Source: Elephas maximus indicus
Taxonomy: Eukaryota > Chordata > Mammalia > Proboscidea > Elephantidae
Assembly: GCF_024166365.1 (NCBI RefSeq)
Contig: NC_064839.1
Coordinates: forward strand, 32,748,378-32,812,377
DNA length: 64,000 bases
Direction: 5' to 3'
The notes under the pieces are model-generated. The model saw only the letters and a list, made by a program, of their open reading frames with translations, was not told the DNA's origin and searched no databases. A program made the translations under genes and the position numbers. The stretch's first letter is position 1; every line of letters begins with the position of its first letter. This document shows positions 11,826 to 23,061 of this stretch, in pieces.

Positions 11826-12267
11826 GTGCCCCAGCACATAACCCTCATATCTCCCCCACCCCCAGACCTCCCCAGGCCTGCAGTACTCAGTACTCAGCAC
11901 CATTGCCCCAGCAGCCTTCCCGGGATGTTGCAAAAGGAAAGTGAGAAACATCTAGGAAAGTGCTCAGCTGCCTCCCTCTCTCCCTCCAGGGCCCCCACAT
12001 AAGGCATTGTTCTCACCGTCGGCAATTCAGTCTCTGCTCAACCTTGGTCCTTCCTGGCCAAGGAGAGGCTGCCCTTAACTCCTCAGCCCGCCACCTCCCT
12101 GACCACATCCTCGGCCATGGTGGCCTGTGGTTCCCTAACCTATGGCCTCTCCCCAGCCTGACCACAAAAAACTAAAAAAAATTTTTTTTTTTTTTAGCCC
12201 ACCCAAAAATGCTGTGACTGTCATTGTCTTCATTGTCTTGATGACACTCCAGACAGCCCTGCACAGT

Positions 12268-12400
12268 ATGAACTGATAACCCATTTCACGGCGGAGAAAA
12301 AAGGCTCAGAGGGGTTAAGTCAGCTGCCACAGGACGCACAGCCAGTGATGGACCATGGTGGGATCTGAACCTGGGTCTGCCAATCCCCAAGTCTGTCCCT
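12268..12400 (-). repeat. MIR SINE fragment
   Basis: Contains 'ggctcagaggggttaagtca' and 'gggatctgaacctgggtctg', the reverse MIR core and head. Confidence 0.7.
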
Positions 12401-12477
12401 CTCCAAGCAGAGCATCATAGGGCCCCCTCCCCAGTCAGCTTTTGTCCTGGCACAGACTGGGTGGGTATCTGTCCTTG

Positions 12478-12478
<1 letters not shown>

Positions 12479-12512
<34 letters not shown>
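12479..12512. repeat. (CA)n microsatellite
   Basis: An uninterrupted CA dinucleotide run of about 34 bp. Confidence 0.95.
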
Positions 12513-12514
<2 letters not shown>

Positions 12515-13319
12515 CCCATTGTGCTTCCTCCTCCAGTTGTTAATCGGTTCTCACAGGCCATCCCATTTCCTGTGGGCCTCTGGCTCCCTCCTTTGATCCT
12601 GATGGCACTTCCTGATCACGTGCCCTCCTGTTACATCCTTGGCCTCGAGAGGGGTTGTGGCAGGGCCTGGGCAGGGCCAGAAATTGGGCCTGGTATCTTC
12701 AGTGAGCTCTGAGGTGTACAAACTTCCCCTCTTGTGGCCTGGACCCCCACCCCCAGGGTCTAAGGGCATGAACCTGCTTGTCCATGTCCTAGTTTACAGG
12801 CAACAGGAATGAAGGGCAAGTTTTCAGGGCAGAGTTACCTTCCCCACAGACTAGGACTACAAAGGGAATTGACAGATGGTGCCAGACAGGACCTATCTCC
12901 CTCTGCCACCAGCACCAAGCCTAAGACCCAGCAGGAAGTGATGCTCAGGCTGGGAAGGTCCCCAGGGCTTGTAGTCAGCAAGGAAGTCACTCAGCACAGT
13001 TGGGGTGAGGAGAACCGGCTGGACAACTAGGACCTTAGGTAAAGGAGAACGGGGCGCTGGCCTGTCTTGGCTCTCCTGCAGCCACCCAGGCTCCAGGCAA
13101 GAAAAGGCAGTGTTAATCCTGTAGAGGAAGAAACGCTGAGCTGTTGTTTGTTTATTGCATCAAGGATGATGGAACGTGCTGGATCCACTCGAGTCGAGGA
13201 CTATTCTTCTTCCAGCAGGTCACGCTTCTCTCTCCAGCATCATCTGTCTTCCCTTAGCTGGATGTGCCCTGAACACATAAACATGCTGCCTAGGCCATCA
13301 GCTTAAAGACAAAACCTTC
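12513..13319. other. Gene-free stretch
   Basis: Single-copy-looking DNA. No exon or RNA gene recognised. Confidence 0.45.
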
Positions 13320-13790
13320 CCAGTTTCTCTGCTCCCATTCACTACAAAACTTGGGAAGGAGCTGTCACCTCTACTGCCACACGTTCCTCACGAATTCCCT
13401 CCCCAGGCTGTCTTGCCTGCTTCTCTCCATTCAACTGCTCTGGTCAAAGTCATAGATGGCCTCTTCCAAAGCCACTGGTCAAGGCTCGGCCCTCCCCGGG
13501 CCCAAGCAGACCACGTCCACTCTTCTTGCTTGGCCCCCATGGCCCTGCCCTCTCCTGCTTTCCCTCCTTCCTCACTGGACCCTCCTCTTCTAACAGATCT
13601 GCTGTTTGAGGCCTGGGGGCCTCTCTCCCTGTCAACTTGTCCACTCCCATGGCTTCAAGAGCCAGCTGTTAGCTCATGGCTTCCAGAAGTCATGTCCAGG
13701 CCGGGCCATTTCCGACTTGACGTTTCCACTTGGGTTCTAATTGGCATCTCAACCCTAGCCTGCCCAAACAGAGAAATCCTTATCCTCCAC
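13320..13790 (+). repeat. L2 LINE fragment
   Basis: Old L2 3' region: 'caactgctctggtcaaagtc' followed by 'atggcctcttcc' resembles the L2 ORF2 end. The 164-codon frame overlapping it is explained by the L2 and is not a gene. Confidence 0.6.
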
Positions 13791-14127
13791 CAAATAAATA
13801 AATATATATATTCTTCCACCTCATTCTCCACCTCCATACAGGTGTCCACAAACTTAGTGAGTGTCCTTGGGCAAGGCCCTCCCTTTCTGGGACCTCTGTT
13901 TGCCTAGCTGTATAATGGACTTCCCAACCATTCATCCATGCAAAAACAAGGGCAACTATGTAAAGGACAGACTCCCAGGCCCTGCCCTGGAGGATCCCAG
14001 ATCTGCTGGTCTGGGGTGAGGCCCAGGTATCGATAGTTTTTGAAAGCTCCCCAGGTGACCCCCATGAGTGACAGAATCTGAACCTCCCTTCCCAGCTTCT
14101 TGACTGTCACAGGTTCTGGGCCCACCT

Positions 14128-14300
14128 TTTGCTCTACTATCTTCCAAGCACCTCACTGACTCTTCTTTACCTCAACAGCCTTGTGAGGTTGAGACTATGA
14201 TTATCCCTGGTTTACAGATAAGGAAACTGAGACTCAAGGAGGGACATGACTGGCTCACCATCACAACAAAAACAGAGGCAGGACACCTGGATCCCTGCCC
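14128..14300 (-). repeat. MIR SINE
   Basis: 'cagccttgtgaggttgagac' and 'ttacagataaggaaactgag' form the reverse MIR core. A decayed MER5-like stretch lies just before it at about 13960-14070. Confidence 0.7.
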
Positions 14301-14576
14301 GATATTTTGATACCCAACCAAATCCCACAGCTCAGACTGGCTCCTTAGAGCTGGAACCCCCTCACACCCACACCCACTAGGGAGAAGCCCATCTGGTCCT
14401 CTTAAGCCAAGAATGGCTGTTTCCCCTCTCCTCACCCATCCCACCCCCAGGGTCCCTCGATCCTCCCCATCACCTATAAATCTGCTCCTCAAGCACCCCA
14501 GTATATCACAGGGTCACTGGGGGCCAGGCGGACTGAGGCTTGATTTCTGGCTCTGCTACAGCCCTGCTAATTGAAT

Positions 14577-14823
14577 GTTGTTGTGGCTGTGTTTAGGTGC
14601 CACTGAGTCGATTCCAACTCATAGTGACCCTGTGTGACAAGTAGAACTTCCCCATAGGGTTTTCTTGGCTGTCATCTTTATCGAAACAGATCACCAGGTC
14701 TTTCTCCCATGGAGCCACTGATGGGTTCAAACCCCAATCTTTCAGTTAGCAGCAGAGTACTTAACCGTTGCACCACTGGTGGGTTCAAACCCCAATCTTT
14801 CAGTTAGCAGCAGAGTACTTAAC
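14577..14823 (-). repeat. AfroSINE with internal 58-bp duplication
   Basis: Reverse-orientation SINE. The head segment beginning 'gggttcaaaccccaatcttt' occurs twice, at 14723 and 14781, a 58-bp offset, and the ~43 bases through 'gagtacttaac' are identical between the units. This is a recent tandem duplication inside the element. Confidence 0.85.
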
Positions 14824-15059
14824 TTTGCTAGGTGAATAAGTGCCTTAAACTTGCTGATATCAGTTTCCTGGGTTATAAAATGTGGGTAATAACGGGTGTA
14901 GGGCCAGGGGCGCCCATGGACTAGGCCCTTGAGGTATTGGGCTCAGGGGCCCAGGGCTGAGGTCTGGAGTCAGGGTTCAAGACCAGCCAGGTCCAGAGTT
15001 AGGCCTCCATGTGGACAGCCTGTCTGGGCGAGGTGGCTGCCCACCTTGGGACCTGCCTA

Positions 15060-15260
15060 TCTGCAACCGGCCCGGCCCTCACAAAGGAACAATAACAGGA
15101 AAACCTGAAGGGGCGGCAGCCAGGCCTCCCTTGCTGGCTGGGTGTGGTTCCCCCTGCCCCAGAGTTGGACAACCCAGCTGCGCAGAGCTCCACACGACAT
15201 TCAGCCCTGGACAGACAACCTGACTGACCAGAGGTGCCCCTCAGCTCACAGGCACGGCGA
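15060..15260 (+). promoter_or_regulatory. Candidate endothelial promoter and non-coding exon 1 of the CDH5-like locus
   Basis: A GC-rich block 5.3 kb upstream of the signal exon. The motif AATAACAGGAAA at 15091-15102 matches the composite FOX:ETS element known from endothelial enhancers and promoters, and further GGAA cores lie at 15086-15089 and nearby. A donor-like site, cga|GTGAGG, follows at 15260/15261, which would end a short 5' untranslated exon. VE-cadherin genes are known to have a TATA-less, ETS-driven promoter and a non-coding first exon. The assignment to this gene rests on position, strand and motif; no transcript was seen. Start and exon limits are guesses. Confidence 0.45.
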
Positions 15261-15299
15261 GTGAGGGTCCTCACAACCCATTCTACCCCAGACCCACCA

Positions 15300-17529
15300 C
15301 CACGTGCCTAAGATGGTAGGGTCCTCAGTTTCCCCATCTCTAGAATGGTTGCGTCAGGCTCCCAAGGGAGAACCACTCCTGTGGCATAGACTGGGCCTCA
15401 TCCTGCTCAGAGCAGGTGGGGAAGAAGGTACACCCAGCAGTGCTGCCACAGGCCAGAAACAGGGGCTCTCAAGCCGGGTGAGAATGTGAGAGCTTGGCTA
15501 TCCCACAAATAGACTCACCAGCTCAGTGTGACCCCAGGGCCCACCGAGCCTCAGAGGCCCACTGGCTTCCATCTGTGCCAGGCTCAAAGAGGGCAAGGTT
15601 CTTTCCAAGTCACCCAGCACACCAAGCAGAGGATTGGCACCCACGCCTTGGCTCCCCGTCAGTGCCCCTTAGTCCATGGGAGCAGATTCACTGAGGCTGG
15701 ACATCACCCCCAGCCCCAGCTGAGGTCTGTGTTGAAATTCAAGGGAGGAGGCCAGAAAGGAGCTCTGAGCCTCGTGCCCTCCCTGTCAGCCAGAGTCTCA
15801 GTTTTAGGATAGGCACACTGAGGCTCAGCTCTGGGCACATGAGGTGCTGTCTATGAAATTCCTTCTCCTCCCCGCCCCATGGGGGCTAACTATGTGCTGT
15901 GGAGCTGTGGTCAGGAAAATGGCCTTTCCTTTCTCACCCAACACCCACACACCCAAAGGCTGGGCCAGAAGGACCCGAAGTCCTCACATCTGAGGGCAGC
16001 CTGCCGGGACAGCCTTGAGAACCGGCGGTCTGGGGCAGAGCTCAGCCAGTCATCCTGGGTTCAGGTGCCAGCTCTACCGCTCACTCCCCTTGTGAGCTTG
16101 GAAATTTACTCACCAGTTTTAGCAACCTCAGTTTGCTTGTCTGAACAATGGGGATAGCAAATGTTTTTACAATTCACTGTGAGACCTGGAGATCTGTGCG
16201 TAGAAGGTTCTCAGGCAATGGGACTCCTTATTTTACCATTATAAACAGCACCATGAGGTAGGGATAGTCTTTCTCCATTTCTCTGTGGCAACAACTGAGA
16301 TTTGGAGGAGTTAAGAGCTGGCGGGGGATCTGATCCAGCACCACATGGCTTCTTATCTCTGTCTTCTCATCTGTAAAATGGAGGAAAAATCTTTTCATGA
16401 GCCCATTAAATGAGGTGAGTGGTGTCCACATCTGGCACTGGGAATGGCTCCAAGTAGGGAGATCCTTCAGGAATCGTGGCTGATTTCCCTGCGACCCCAG
16501 GCCCGACCATGACTGGTAATGTCATGAAGGTTTGGGCCCCTGAGGCACAGTTCGGGGACACTAGACTGATCCCAGGCCCCAACAATGGTGGGTCAGGAGC
16601 CTTGCAGGGGGGAGGGAGTGGGTGGAAGTGAAGGGGTGCCAAGTCAGCTATTGCTTCGGGGAGCACTGAGTCAGGACAAGCTTCCAAACCAGAACTCCTG
16701 ACACCTTTCCCCGCACCACATTCCCTGCTCCAAGCCTTTGTCCACCGCCGTCCTCCTCAGGACTGGAATGCCTGCCTTTCCTATATCCTATCGCAAAAAG
16801 CTCCAGATAGCTTCCAACTTGACCCGCTCATTTATGACTGACGAAACTGAGGCCCAGAGGAGGAAGAGTCTCCCCCCAGGCACATGGCGTCTTCGTTCTG
16901 AAGGCCTCCTCCAGCATTTTTTCCCCACGCACACCTAGGGTCCCACTTCCTCCTGGGCCAGAGGCCAGTCTGGAGGATGGGGGCCTGAATGCAAAGGTCA
17001 GCTGTCACTGAGGCCGTGGGTGTTGGCAGATCAGGGGAAATGTTACCAGAGTTTAGAATGCCTGTAATGTGCAGAGGTCCAGCCTCCTCCTCAGGGTGAT
17101 AGGGAGACAGCGGGGGGTGGAGTCCCCATCTGGCATTCCATGGGTGCCTCTGTCCTGCGGGCACAAGCCTGGTTCCCACTCCTGTCCACGTGCCGCCTTC
17201 TCCTGCCCCACCCCAGGAGACACAGATCAGTGGCACAGGGACCCAGGATGCATGAATTGATGGGGTCAGGATGAAGCTGACCCTGCTCACTGGGAGACCC
17301 CAGCTCCCGACCCAGACTGATCCCTTGGTTCTGGCTCCAAAGGCACAGTCTGTCCAGCTGCACAGGGTTCTGAGCTGAGAAGGTCCTCATGCTTGGTTTC
17401 ATGCTCTGCTGTCTCCATCTTGAACGTCTTAATAACATTTGACAAGAGTCCGTGTTTTCCTTTTGCACTGGGCCCCACAAATTATGTAGCTAGTCCTGTG
17501 AGCCCCGACTCTCACCCCTTTACCCCATC
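15300..17529. other. Gene-free stretch (probable intron 1)
   Basis: Contains a forward MIR at about 16040-16170 ('gtgagcttggaaatttactc'), MIR-like traces to 16440 and an L2-like piece at about 16700-16830 ('gactggaatgcctgcctttc'). Frames here have no recognisable family. Confidence 0.5.
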
Positions 17530-17625
17530 CCTCCTGGAAAAATGCAGGTGCTCGTGATACTGGTCACCATGTTGAGCACCTGCCTAGGCCTGCTGGCAGC
17601 TGTAGGTGCCACCCCTGCCCTGTGA
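17530..17625 (+). pseudogene. Degenerate duplicate of the CDH5-like signal-peptide exon
   Basis: The sequence from 'tccctcctgg' and ATG 17542 onward closely matches the start of the exon at 20598-20821: both encode 'LVTML', then 'TCLGLLAA'. The copy reads 27 codons and stops at 17623. It lacks the pyrimidine tract and AG acceptor that precede the 20.6-kb exon, and it has no propeptide or donor. Similarity is limited to about 90 bp; the surrounding DNA does not match. It is a relic of an exon duplication, or of a larger duplication whose introns have diverged. It cannot encode a useful product. Confidence 0.7.
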
Positions 17626-17804
17626 CAGCTCCTAAACTGATCACATCTGGTGACTCTGGGGTGAGGGCCTGACCCTCTGGCTTAAGACATCTGGGTTCTG
17701 AGCATCAAAAGAAAGCTGCCACAAGGACTCTCCGGCTGGCTACAGGGGGCACATGTGTCCAAAGGGACCCTTTTAAGTCCCACCTCATGGCAGCTGCTAG
17801 GGCA

Positions 17805-18020
17805 AGGAAGACAGTAGGAAACAGCACAAACTTGGGGGCCAGGCAGACTCAGAATTCCTGGCTTTGCTCCTTGCAGGCTGTGTGATCCCAGGAACATTAC
17901 TGAATGTCTCCATTCCACAGCTCATCTACAAAATAAGGATTCCTCTTATACCCACCTCGAGGGCTGTTGGGTAGAATAAATGAGAGAACACATGTAAAGT
18001 GCTTGATATGGTGTCAGGCA
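17805..18020 (+). repeat. MIR SINE
   Basis: Forward MIR: 'gctttgctccttgcaggctg', 'cacatgtaaagtgcttgata'. An AfroSINE follows directly. Confidence 0.7.
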
Positions 18021-18028
18021 AACAATCC

Positions 18029-18196
18029 AAAAAAAACCCAAACCCATTGCCATCAAGTCGATTCCAACTCACAGCCACCCTATAGGACAGAGTAGAACTG
18101 CCCCATAGGGTTTCCGAGGAGCTCCTGGTGGGTTCCAACTGCCAAACTTTTGTTTAGGAGCCATAGTTCTTAGCCACTATGCCACCAGGGTTTCCA
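18029..18196 (-). repeat. AfroSINE
   Basis: Reverse orientation, near complete, from 'cccattgccatcaagtcgat' to the head 'actatgccaccagggtttcc'. Confidence 0.9.
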
Positions 18197-18211
18197 GGCA
18201 AACAGGAAAGA

Positions 18212-20113
18212 AACAAAGAAAAGACCAAGATGGATGTCAGAGGAGATTCTGAAACTTGCTCTTGAACGTCGAGCAGCTAAAGCAAAAGGAAGAATTGATG
18301 AAGTAAAAGAACTGAATAGAAGATTTCAAAGGGTGTCTTGAGAAGACAATGTAAAGTATTATAATGACATGTGCAAAGAGCTGGAAATGGAAAGCCAAAA
18401 GAGAAGAACACACTAGGCGTTTCTCAAGCTGAAAGAACTGAAGAAAAAATTCAAGCTCCGAGTTGCGATAGTGAAGGATTGCATGGGGAAAATATTAAGC
18501 GACGCGGGAAGCATCAAAAGAAGATGGAAGGAAAACACAGAGTCATTATACCAAAAGGAATTAGCCGGTATTCAACCATTTCAAGAGGTGGCATATGATC
18601 AGGAACTGATGGTACTGAAGGAAGAAGTCCAAGCTGCTCTGAAGGCATTGGCAAAAAGCAAGGCTCCAGGAATTGATGGAATATCAATTGAGATGTTTCA
18701 ACAAACAGATGTGGCGCTGGAGGTGCTCACTCGTCTATGCCAAGAGATATGGAAGACAGCTTCCTGGCCAACTGACTAGAAGAGATCCATATTTATGCCT
18801 ACTCCCAAGAAAGGTGATCCAACCGAATGTGGAAATTATAGAACAATATCATGAATATCACACGCAAGCAAAATTTTGCTGAAGATCTTTCAAAAACAGC
18901 TGCAACAGTATATCAACAGGGAACTGCCAGAAATTCAAGCCAGTTTCAGAAGAGGACGTGGAACCAGGGATATCGTTGCTGATGTCAGATGGATCTTGGC
19001 TGAAAGCAGAGAATACCAGAAGGATATTTACCTGTGTTTTATTGACTGTGCAAAGGCATTCGACTGTGTGGATCATAACAAACTATGGATAACATTGGGA
19101 AGAACGGGAATTCCAGGGCTCTTAATTGTGCTCATGAGGAACCTTTACATAGTTGTTCGGACAGAACAGGGGATACTGATTGGTTTAAAGTCAGGAAAGG
19201 TGTGCGTCAGGGTTGTATTCTTTCACCATACCTATTCAATCTGTATGCTGAACAAATAATCTGAGAAGCTGGACTATAGGAAGAAGAACAGGGCATCGGG
19301 ATTGGAGGAAGACTCATTAACAACCTGCGTTATGCAGATGACACAACTTTGCTTGCTAAAAGTGAAGAGGACTTGAAGCACTTACTAATGAAGATCAAAG
19401 ACCACAGCCTTCAGTATGGATTGCACCTCAACATATAGAAAACAAAAATCCTCACAACTGGACCAATGAGCAACATCATGATAAACGGAGAAAAGATTGA
19501 AGTTATCGAGGATTTCATTTTACTTGGATCCACAATCAATGCCCATGGAAGCAGCAGTCAAGAAATCAAAAGACGCATTGCATTGGGCAAATCTGCTGCA
19601 AAGGACCTCTTCAAAGTGCTGGAGAGCAAAGATGTCACCCTGAAGACTAAGGTGCGCCTGACCCAAGCCATGGTATTTTCAATCGCATCATGTGCATGTG
19701 AAAGCTGGACAATGAATAAGGAAGACTGAAGAAGAATTGACACTTTTGAATTGTAGTGTTGGCGAAGAATATTGAAAATACCATGGACTGCCAAAAGAAC
19801 GAACAAATCTGTCTTGGAAGAAGTACAGCCAGAGTGCTTCTTAGAGGCAAGGATGTCGAGACTGCGTCTTACATACTTTGGGCATGTTGTCAGCAGGGAT
19901 CAGTCCCTGGAGAAGGACATCATGCTTGGCAGAGTACAGGGTCAGCAAAAAAGAGGAAGACCCTCAACAAGGTGGATTGACACAGTAGCTGCAACAATGC
20001 GCTCAAGCATGACAATGATTGTAAGGATGGCGCAGGACCGGGCAGTGTTTGGTTCTGTTGTGCATAGGGTCGCTTTGAGTCGGAACCGACTCGACAACAC
20101 TTAACAGCAACAA
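18212..20113 (+). mobile_element. RTE retrotransposon, 1.9 kb, defective
   Basis: The second-longest RTE copy here. It covers the linker upstream of RT ('EVQAALKALAKSKAPGIDGI' near 18630), the RT fingers and palm ('DCAKAFDCVDHNK' near 19042-19080), the YADD box near 19332-19343, the 'LGSTINAHGSSSQEIK' block near 19530 and the 3' end with 'gggtcgctttgagtcggaac'. It lacks the endonuclease and is broken by stops and frameshifts (for example TGA at 19261). The 3' end runs directly into MIR sequence. Confidence 0.9.
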
Positions 20114-20114
20114 A

Positions 20115-20235
20115 CGTTAGTCTTTGAAGTCAGTCAGACTTGGATTCCATTCTCAGCCCTACCAAGTACTTCGGTGTGAACTTAATTTCTCTGTGCCTTG
20201 GTTTTCTCATCTGCAAAATAAGGATAACCTGAGGG
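20115..20235 (+). repeat. MIR SINE
   Basis: Forward MIR block: 'ggttttctcatctgcaaaat' core, directly after the RTE tail. Confidence 0.7.
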
Positions 20236-20284
20236 CCTACTGCATGGGGCTCTGAGAGCTACCATCAGCATCAGCACCGTCTCC

Positions 20285-20520
20285 TCCTCTAGAAAACCTT
20301 CCTAAAGCCCTGGGATGAGCCAGGCCCCTTCTCCGTGCACTCAAATCCACTGTGCTTGCCTCCATCGATTGGAGCATATGTGACAGTACCAGGTTGGAGT
20401 TGTTTCTGTCTCTGTCTTTCCCCCACTCCAGACTGGAAGTTCCTTGGGGACAGTGGCAGGGTCTGGTCCTTCTGGTATCAGCAGAGAATGTAGGATGAAG
20501 AGGTGAACAGATGAAGGAAT
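20285..20520 (+). repeat. L2 LINE 3' end
   Basis: Shows the 'gactggaagttccttgggga' block and a 'cagtggcagggtctgg' stretch typical of the L2 3' end. It ends about 80 bp before the signal exon. Confidence 0.55.
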
Positions 20521-20597
20521 TTTGGTTCTCACTGGGAGCTGTCCACACCCTAGGGCAGTGACCCCTCTCCCCTGATAGTGTCTCTATTCTTTCCCAG

Positions 20598-20821
20598 GTC
20601 TGTCCCTCTGGGAAGATGCAGACGCTCAGACTGCTGGTCACCATGTTGGGCACTTGCCTGGGCCTGCTGGCAGCAGCTATAGCAGCCACAGGTGCTAAGT
20701 CTGCCCAGCTAGACACCCCAGAACGCTACCCTCTCACTGGCACCAGAAGAGAGACTGGATTTTAAACGAGATGCATATTGATGAAGAGAAAAACAACCCG
20801 CTCCCCCATCATGTGGGCAAG
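20598..20821 (+). pseudogene. CDH5: CDH5-like exon 2: signal peptide and propeptide, frameshifted
   Basis: The acceptor 'ttctttcccag' ends at 20597 and the donor AAG|GTAAGG is at 20821/20822. ATG 20616 opens a typical signal peptide ('LLVTMLGTCLGLLAAAIAA'), but this frame meets TAA at 20763 after 49 codons. The conserved remainder (furin-type QKR, mature start DWI, then 'MHIDEEK' and 'LPHHVGK') lies in another frame, which is open from 20699 and runs into exon 3 in phase 0. One small indel near 20738-20745 explains this. VE-cadherin carries a second tryptophan two residues after DW for strand exchange; here that codon is TTA (Leu). A downstream ATG at 20771 is in frame with exon 3 but would give a protein without a signal peptide. 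A sequencing error cannot be excluded. Confidence 0.8.
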
Positions 20822-20869
20822 GTAAGGCTCAAGATCCAGAGCAAGAGAGGTCCCCAGCAGCCAGCCCAT

Positions 20870-21342
20870 AGTGACAGTGGTAATGATGCTGGTGGCAATA
20901 ATAATGGTAAAGACAGTGGTGGTAAGGGTGGAGATGATGGTTGTGGGGTGGTGGTAATAATGCTTGAGATGATGATGACGGTAGATGCGATGGTGGAGGT
21001 GGAGGTGGTGGTGGTTGTGATAAAAAAGGGGAAGGCAGTGGTGATGATGGTGGTGGTGATGGTAGTGGTGTTGATGGTAGTCGCGGGTGTGGTTGGCAAT
21101 GGTTATCATGAGAGTGGTAATGGTGGTAGTAGTGATGGATGGTGGTGGTGGTGGTGATGGTGATGGAGTAGTGATCGTGTTCATGGGTGAGATGATAGTG
21201 ATAGTGATGGTGATCATGGAGGTGGTGGTGGTGATGGAGTAGTGATGGTGGTGATGGGTGTGATGATGGTGATGGTGATGGTGATCATGGAGGTGATGGT
21301 GGTGATAGTGGTGATGGTGGTAGTGATGGTGAACACTGTGGT
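20870..21342 (+). repeat. GGT/GAT-rich minisatellite in intron 2
   Basis: About 470 bp of imperfect units built from GGTGGT, GATGAT and GATGGT, strongly G/T-rich on the + strand. It begins about 50 bp after the exon 2 donor. The minus strand gives a 194-codon His/Thr-rich frame that is purely a product of the repeat. The many GG runs could form G-quadruplexes in the sense RNA; that is an inference. Confidence 0.9.
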
Positions 21343-21869
21343 TCATTTTCTCCTAGACCTTCGTCTGTTGACTAGATATTGCTAGTAGAAGGGTTACCCC
21401 TTGCATAGGCTAAGGAGACAAGCCTGGCCTGGGAGTTGAGGACTTGAGACAGAAGCAGTAAAGGCTGCCATTAGGTTTTTCCATCCAGAGCTGTCAGAGA
21501 TACAGTAAGCCCCATACAGTAGGTAAAGCCCGGGAAACCTCCTACACAATTGTGCTGGTGACAAAGCTAATTATCCAGGCCATAGTTTGCCTATTCTTGC
21601 TCTAGGCCTCTAAACTCTTCAAAAACCCCTTTCTCTCAGATGATCTCTCTCTGGTTCCCTGTGACCCTACACGGTTCCCCAGATTCCAGAAAGCCCAGAA
21701 CAAGCTGCTGACCCAAGCCTAATCTTCAGGCCAGTGCCTAAGGCTCTAACCCTTATTTTATCCCCCTTTAAACTTGTCCACCCCAAGCCCATCTTCCTAG
21801 AACTTGGAGCTAATCTGAGTGACTATCAAACTGTCTTACTGCGTCAAACTGTTATTGATGTCAAAATTT
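21343..21869. other. Intronic single-copy DNA
   Basis: No exon, RNA gene or repeat recognised between the minisatellite and the L1 start. Confidence 0.45.
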
Positions 21870-22741
21870 CCTAAGTCCTTGTACAATAAAAACTATAAAA
21901 TACTGCTGAAAGAGATTAAAAAAGACTTAAATAAATGGAAAGATATTCATGGATTGGAAAACTTAATGTTGTTAAGATGTCAACACTACCCAAAGCTATC
22001 TATACATTCAATGCAATCTCGATTAAAATTCCAACATCCTTCTTGGCAGAAATAGGAAAACCAATCCTCAGCTTTATATTGAGTGGCAAGAGGCCCTGAA
22101 TAGCTAAAACAATATTGAAAGAGAAGAACAAAGTAGGAGGACTCACACTTTCTGATTTTAAAACATACCTACACAGCTACAGGAATTAAAACATAGACCA
22201 ATAGAGTAGAATTGACAGTCCAGAAATAAACCCACACGTCTATGGTCAACTGATTTTTTATAAGGGCGTTAAATCCATTTGATGGGAAAAGAAGCGTCTT
22301 CAATAAATGGTGCTAGGAAAATTGAATTTCCATATGCAGAAAAATGAAACATGATTCATGGCTCACACCATACACAAAAACAAATTCAAAATGGATTAAG
22401 GACCTAAATGTGCAAGCTAAAACCATAAAATTCTTAGAAGAACAAGGAAGGTCAATGGTGTCAGGCTTAACATTCAACAATGGATTATCTAATATAATAA
22501 CAAAAGCACAAATGGTAAAAGACAAAATAAATAAATGGGAACTCATAAAAATTAAAAACTTTTGTTTACCAAAAAAGTAGAAAGACAGGTTACCAACTGG
22601 GAGAATATCTTCCAAAAGCATATACCCTACAAGAGCCTAATAACCAAAAAAACTTCAACAAAAAGACAAATAACTCAATCATAAAATGGGCAGAGGACTT
22701 GAGTAGATATTTCACCAAAGAGGACATTCAAATGGCCATCA

Positions 22742-22868
22742 ATCCATTGCCATCGAGTCAACTCTGACTCATAGCAACCCAACAGGACAGTAGAGCGCCT
22801 GGTGGATTTGAACTGCTGACCTTTGGTTAGCAGTCGTAGCACTTAACTGTATGCCACCAGAGTTTCCA
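22742..22868 (-). repeat. AfroSINE, partial, in L1
   Basis: Reverse copy with an internal deletion after 'aacaggacagtagag'; ends 'tgccaccagagtttcc'. Confidence 0.85.
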
Positions 22869-22918
22869 AACGGGCACCAAATACATGAAGATGCTCAGCA
22901 TCATTAACCATCCGTCAA

Positions 22919-23055
22919 AAAAAAACCCATTGCCATTGAGTTGATTCCAACTCATAACGATCCTATAGGACAAGGTAGAACTGCCCCATTAGCTTTCCAA
23001 GGAGCGGCTGGTGGATTCAAACTGCTGACCTTTTGGTTAGCAGTCAGCTCCTATT
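22919..23055 (-). repeat. AfroSINE, head-truncated, in L1
   Basis: Reverse copy from 'cccattgccattgagttgat' to 'tggttagcagtcag', missing the outermost head. Confidence 0.85.
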
Positions 23056-23061
23056 AGCCAT

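Noticed and set aside
13413..13907. 164-codon plus-strand frame as a gene
   Set aside because: Overlaps an L2 fragment and low-complexity AT sequence; no recognisable domain.
18876..19259. RT-like protein as a cellular or prokaryotic reverse transcriptase gene
   Set aside because: Part of a dead RTE copy with stops, shared by the other RTE copies in the window.
20762..21346. 194-codon His/Thr-rich minus-strand frame
   Set aside because: Entirely produced by the GGT/GAT minisatellite; no start context, no unique sequence.
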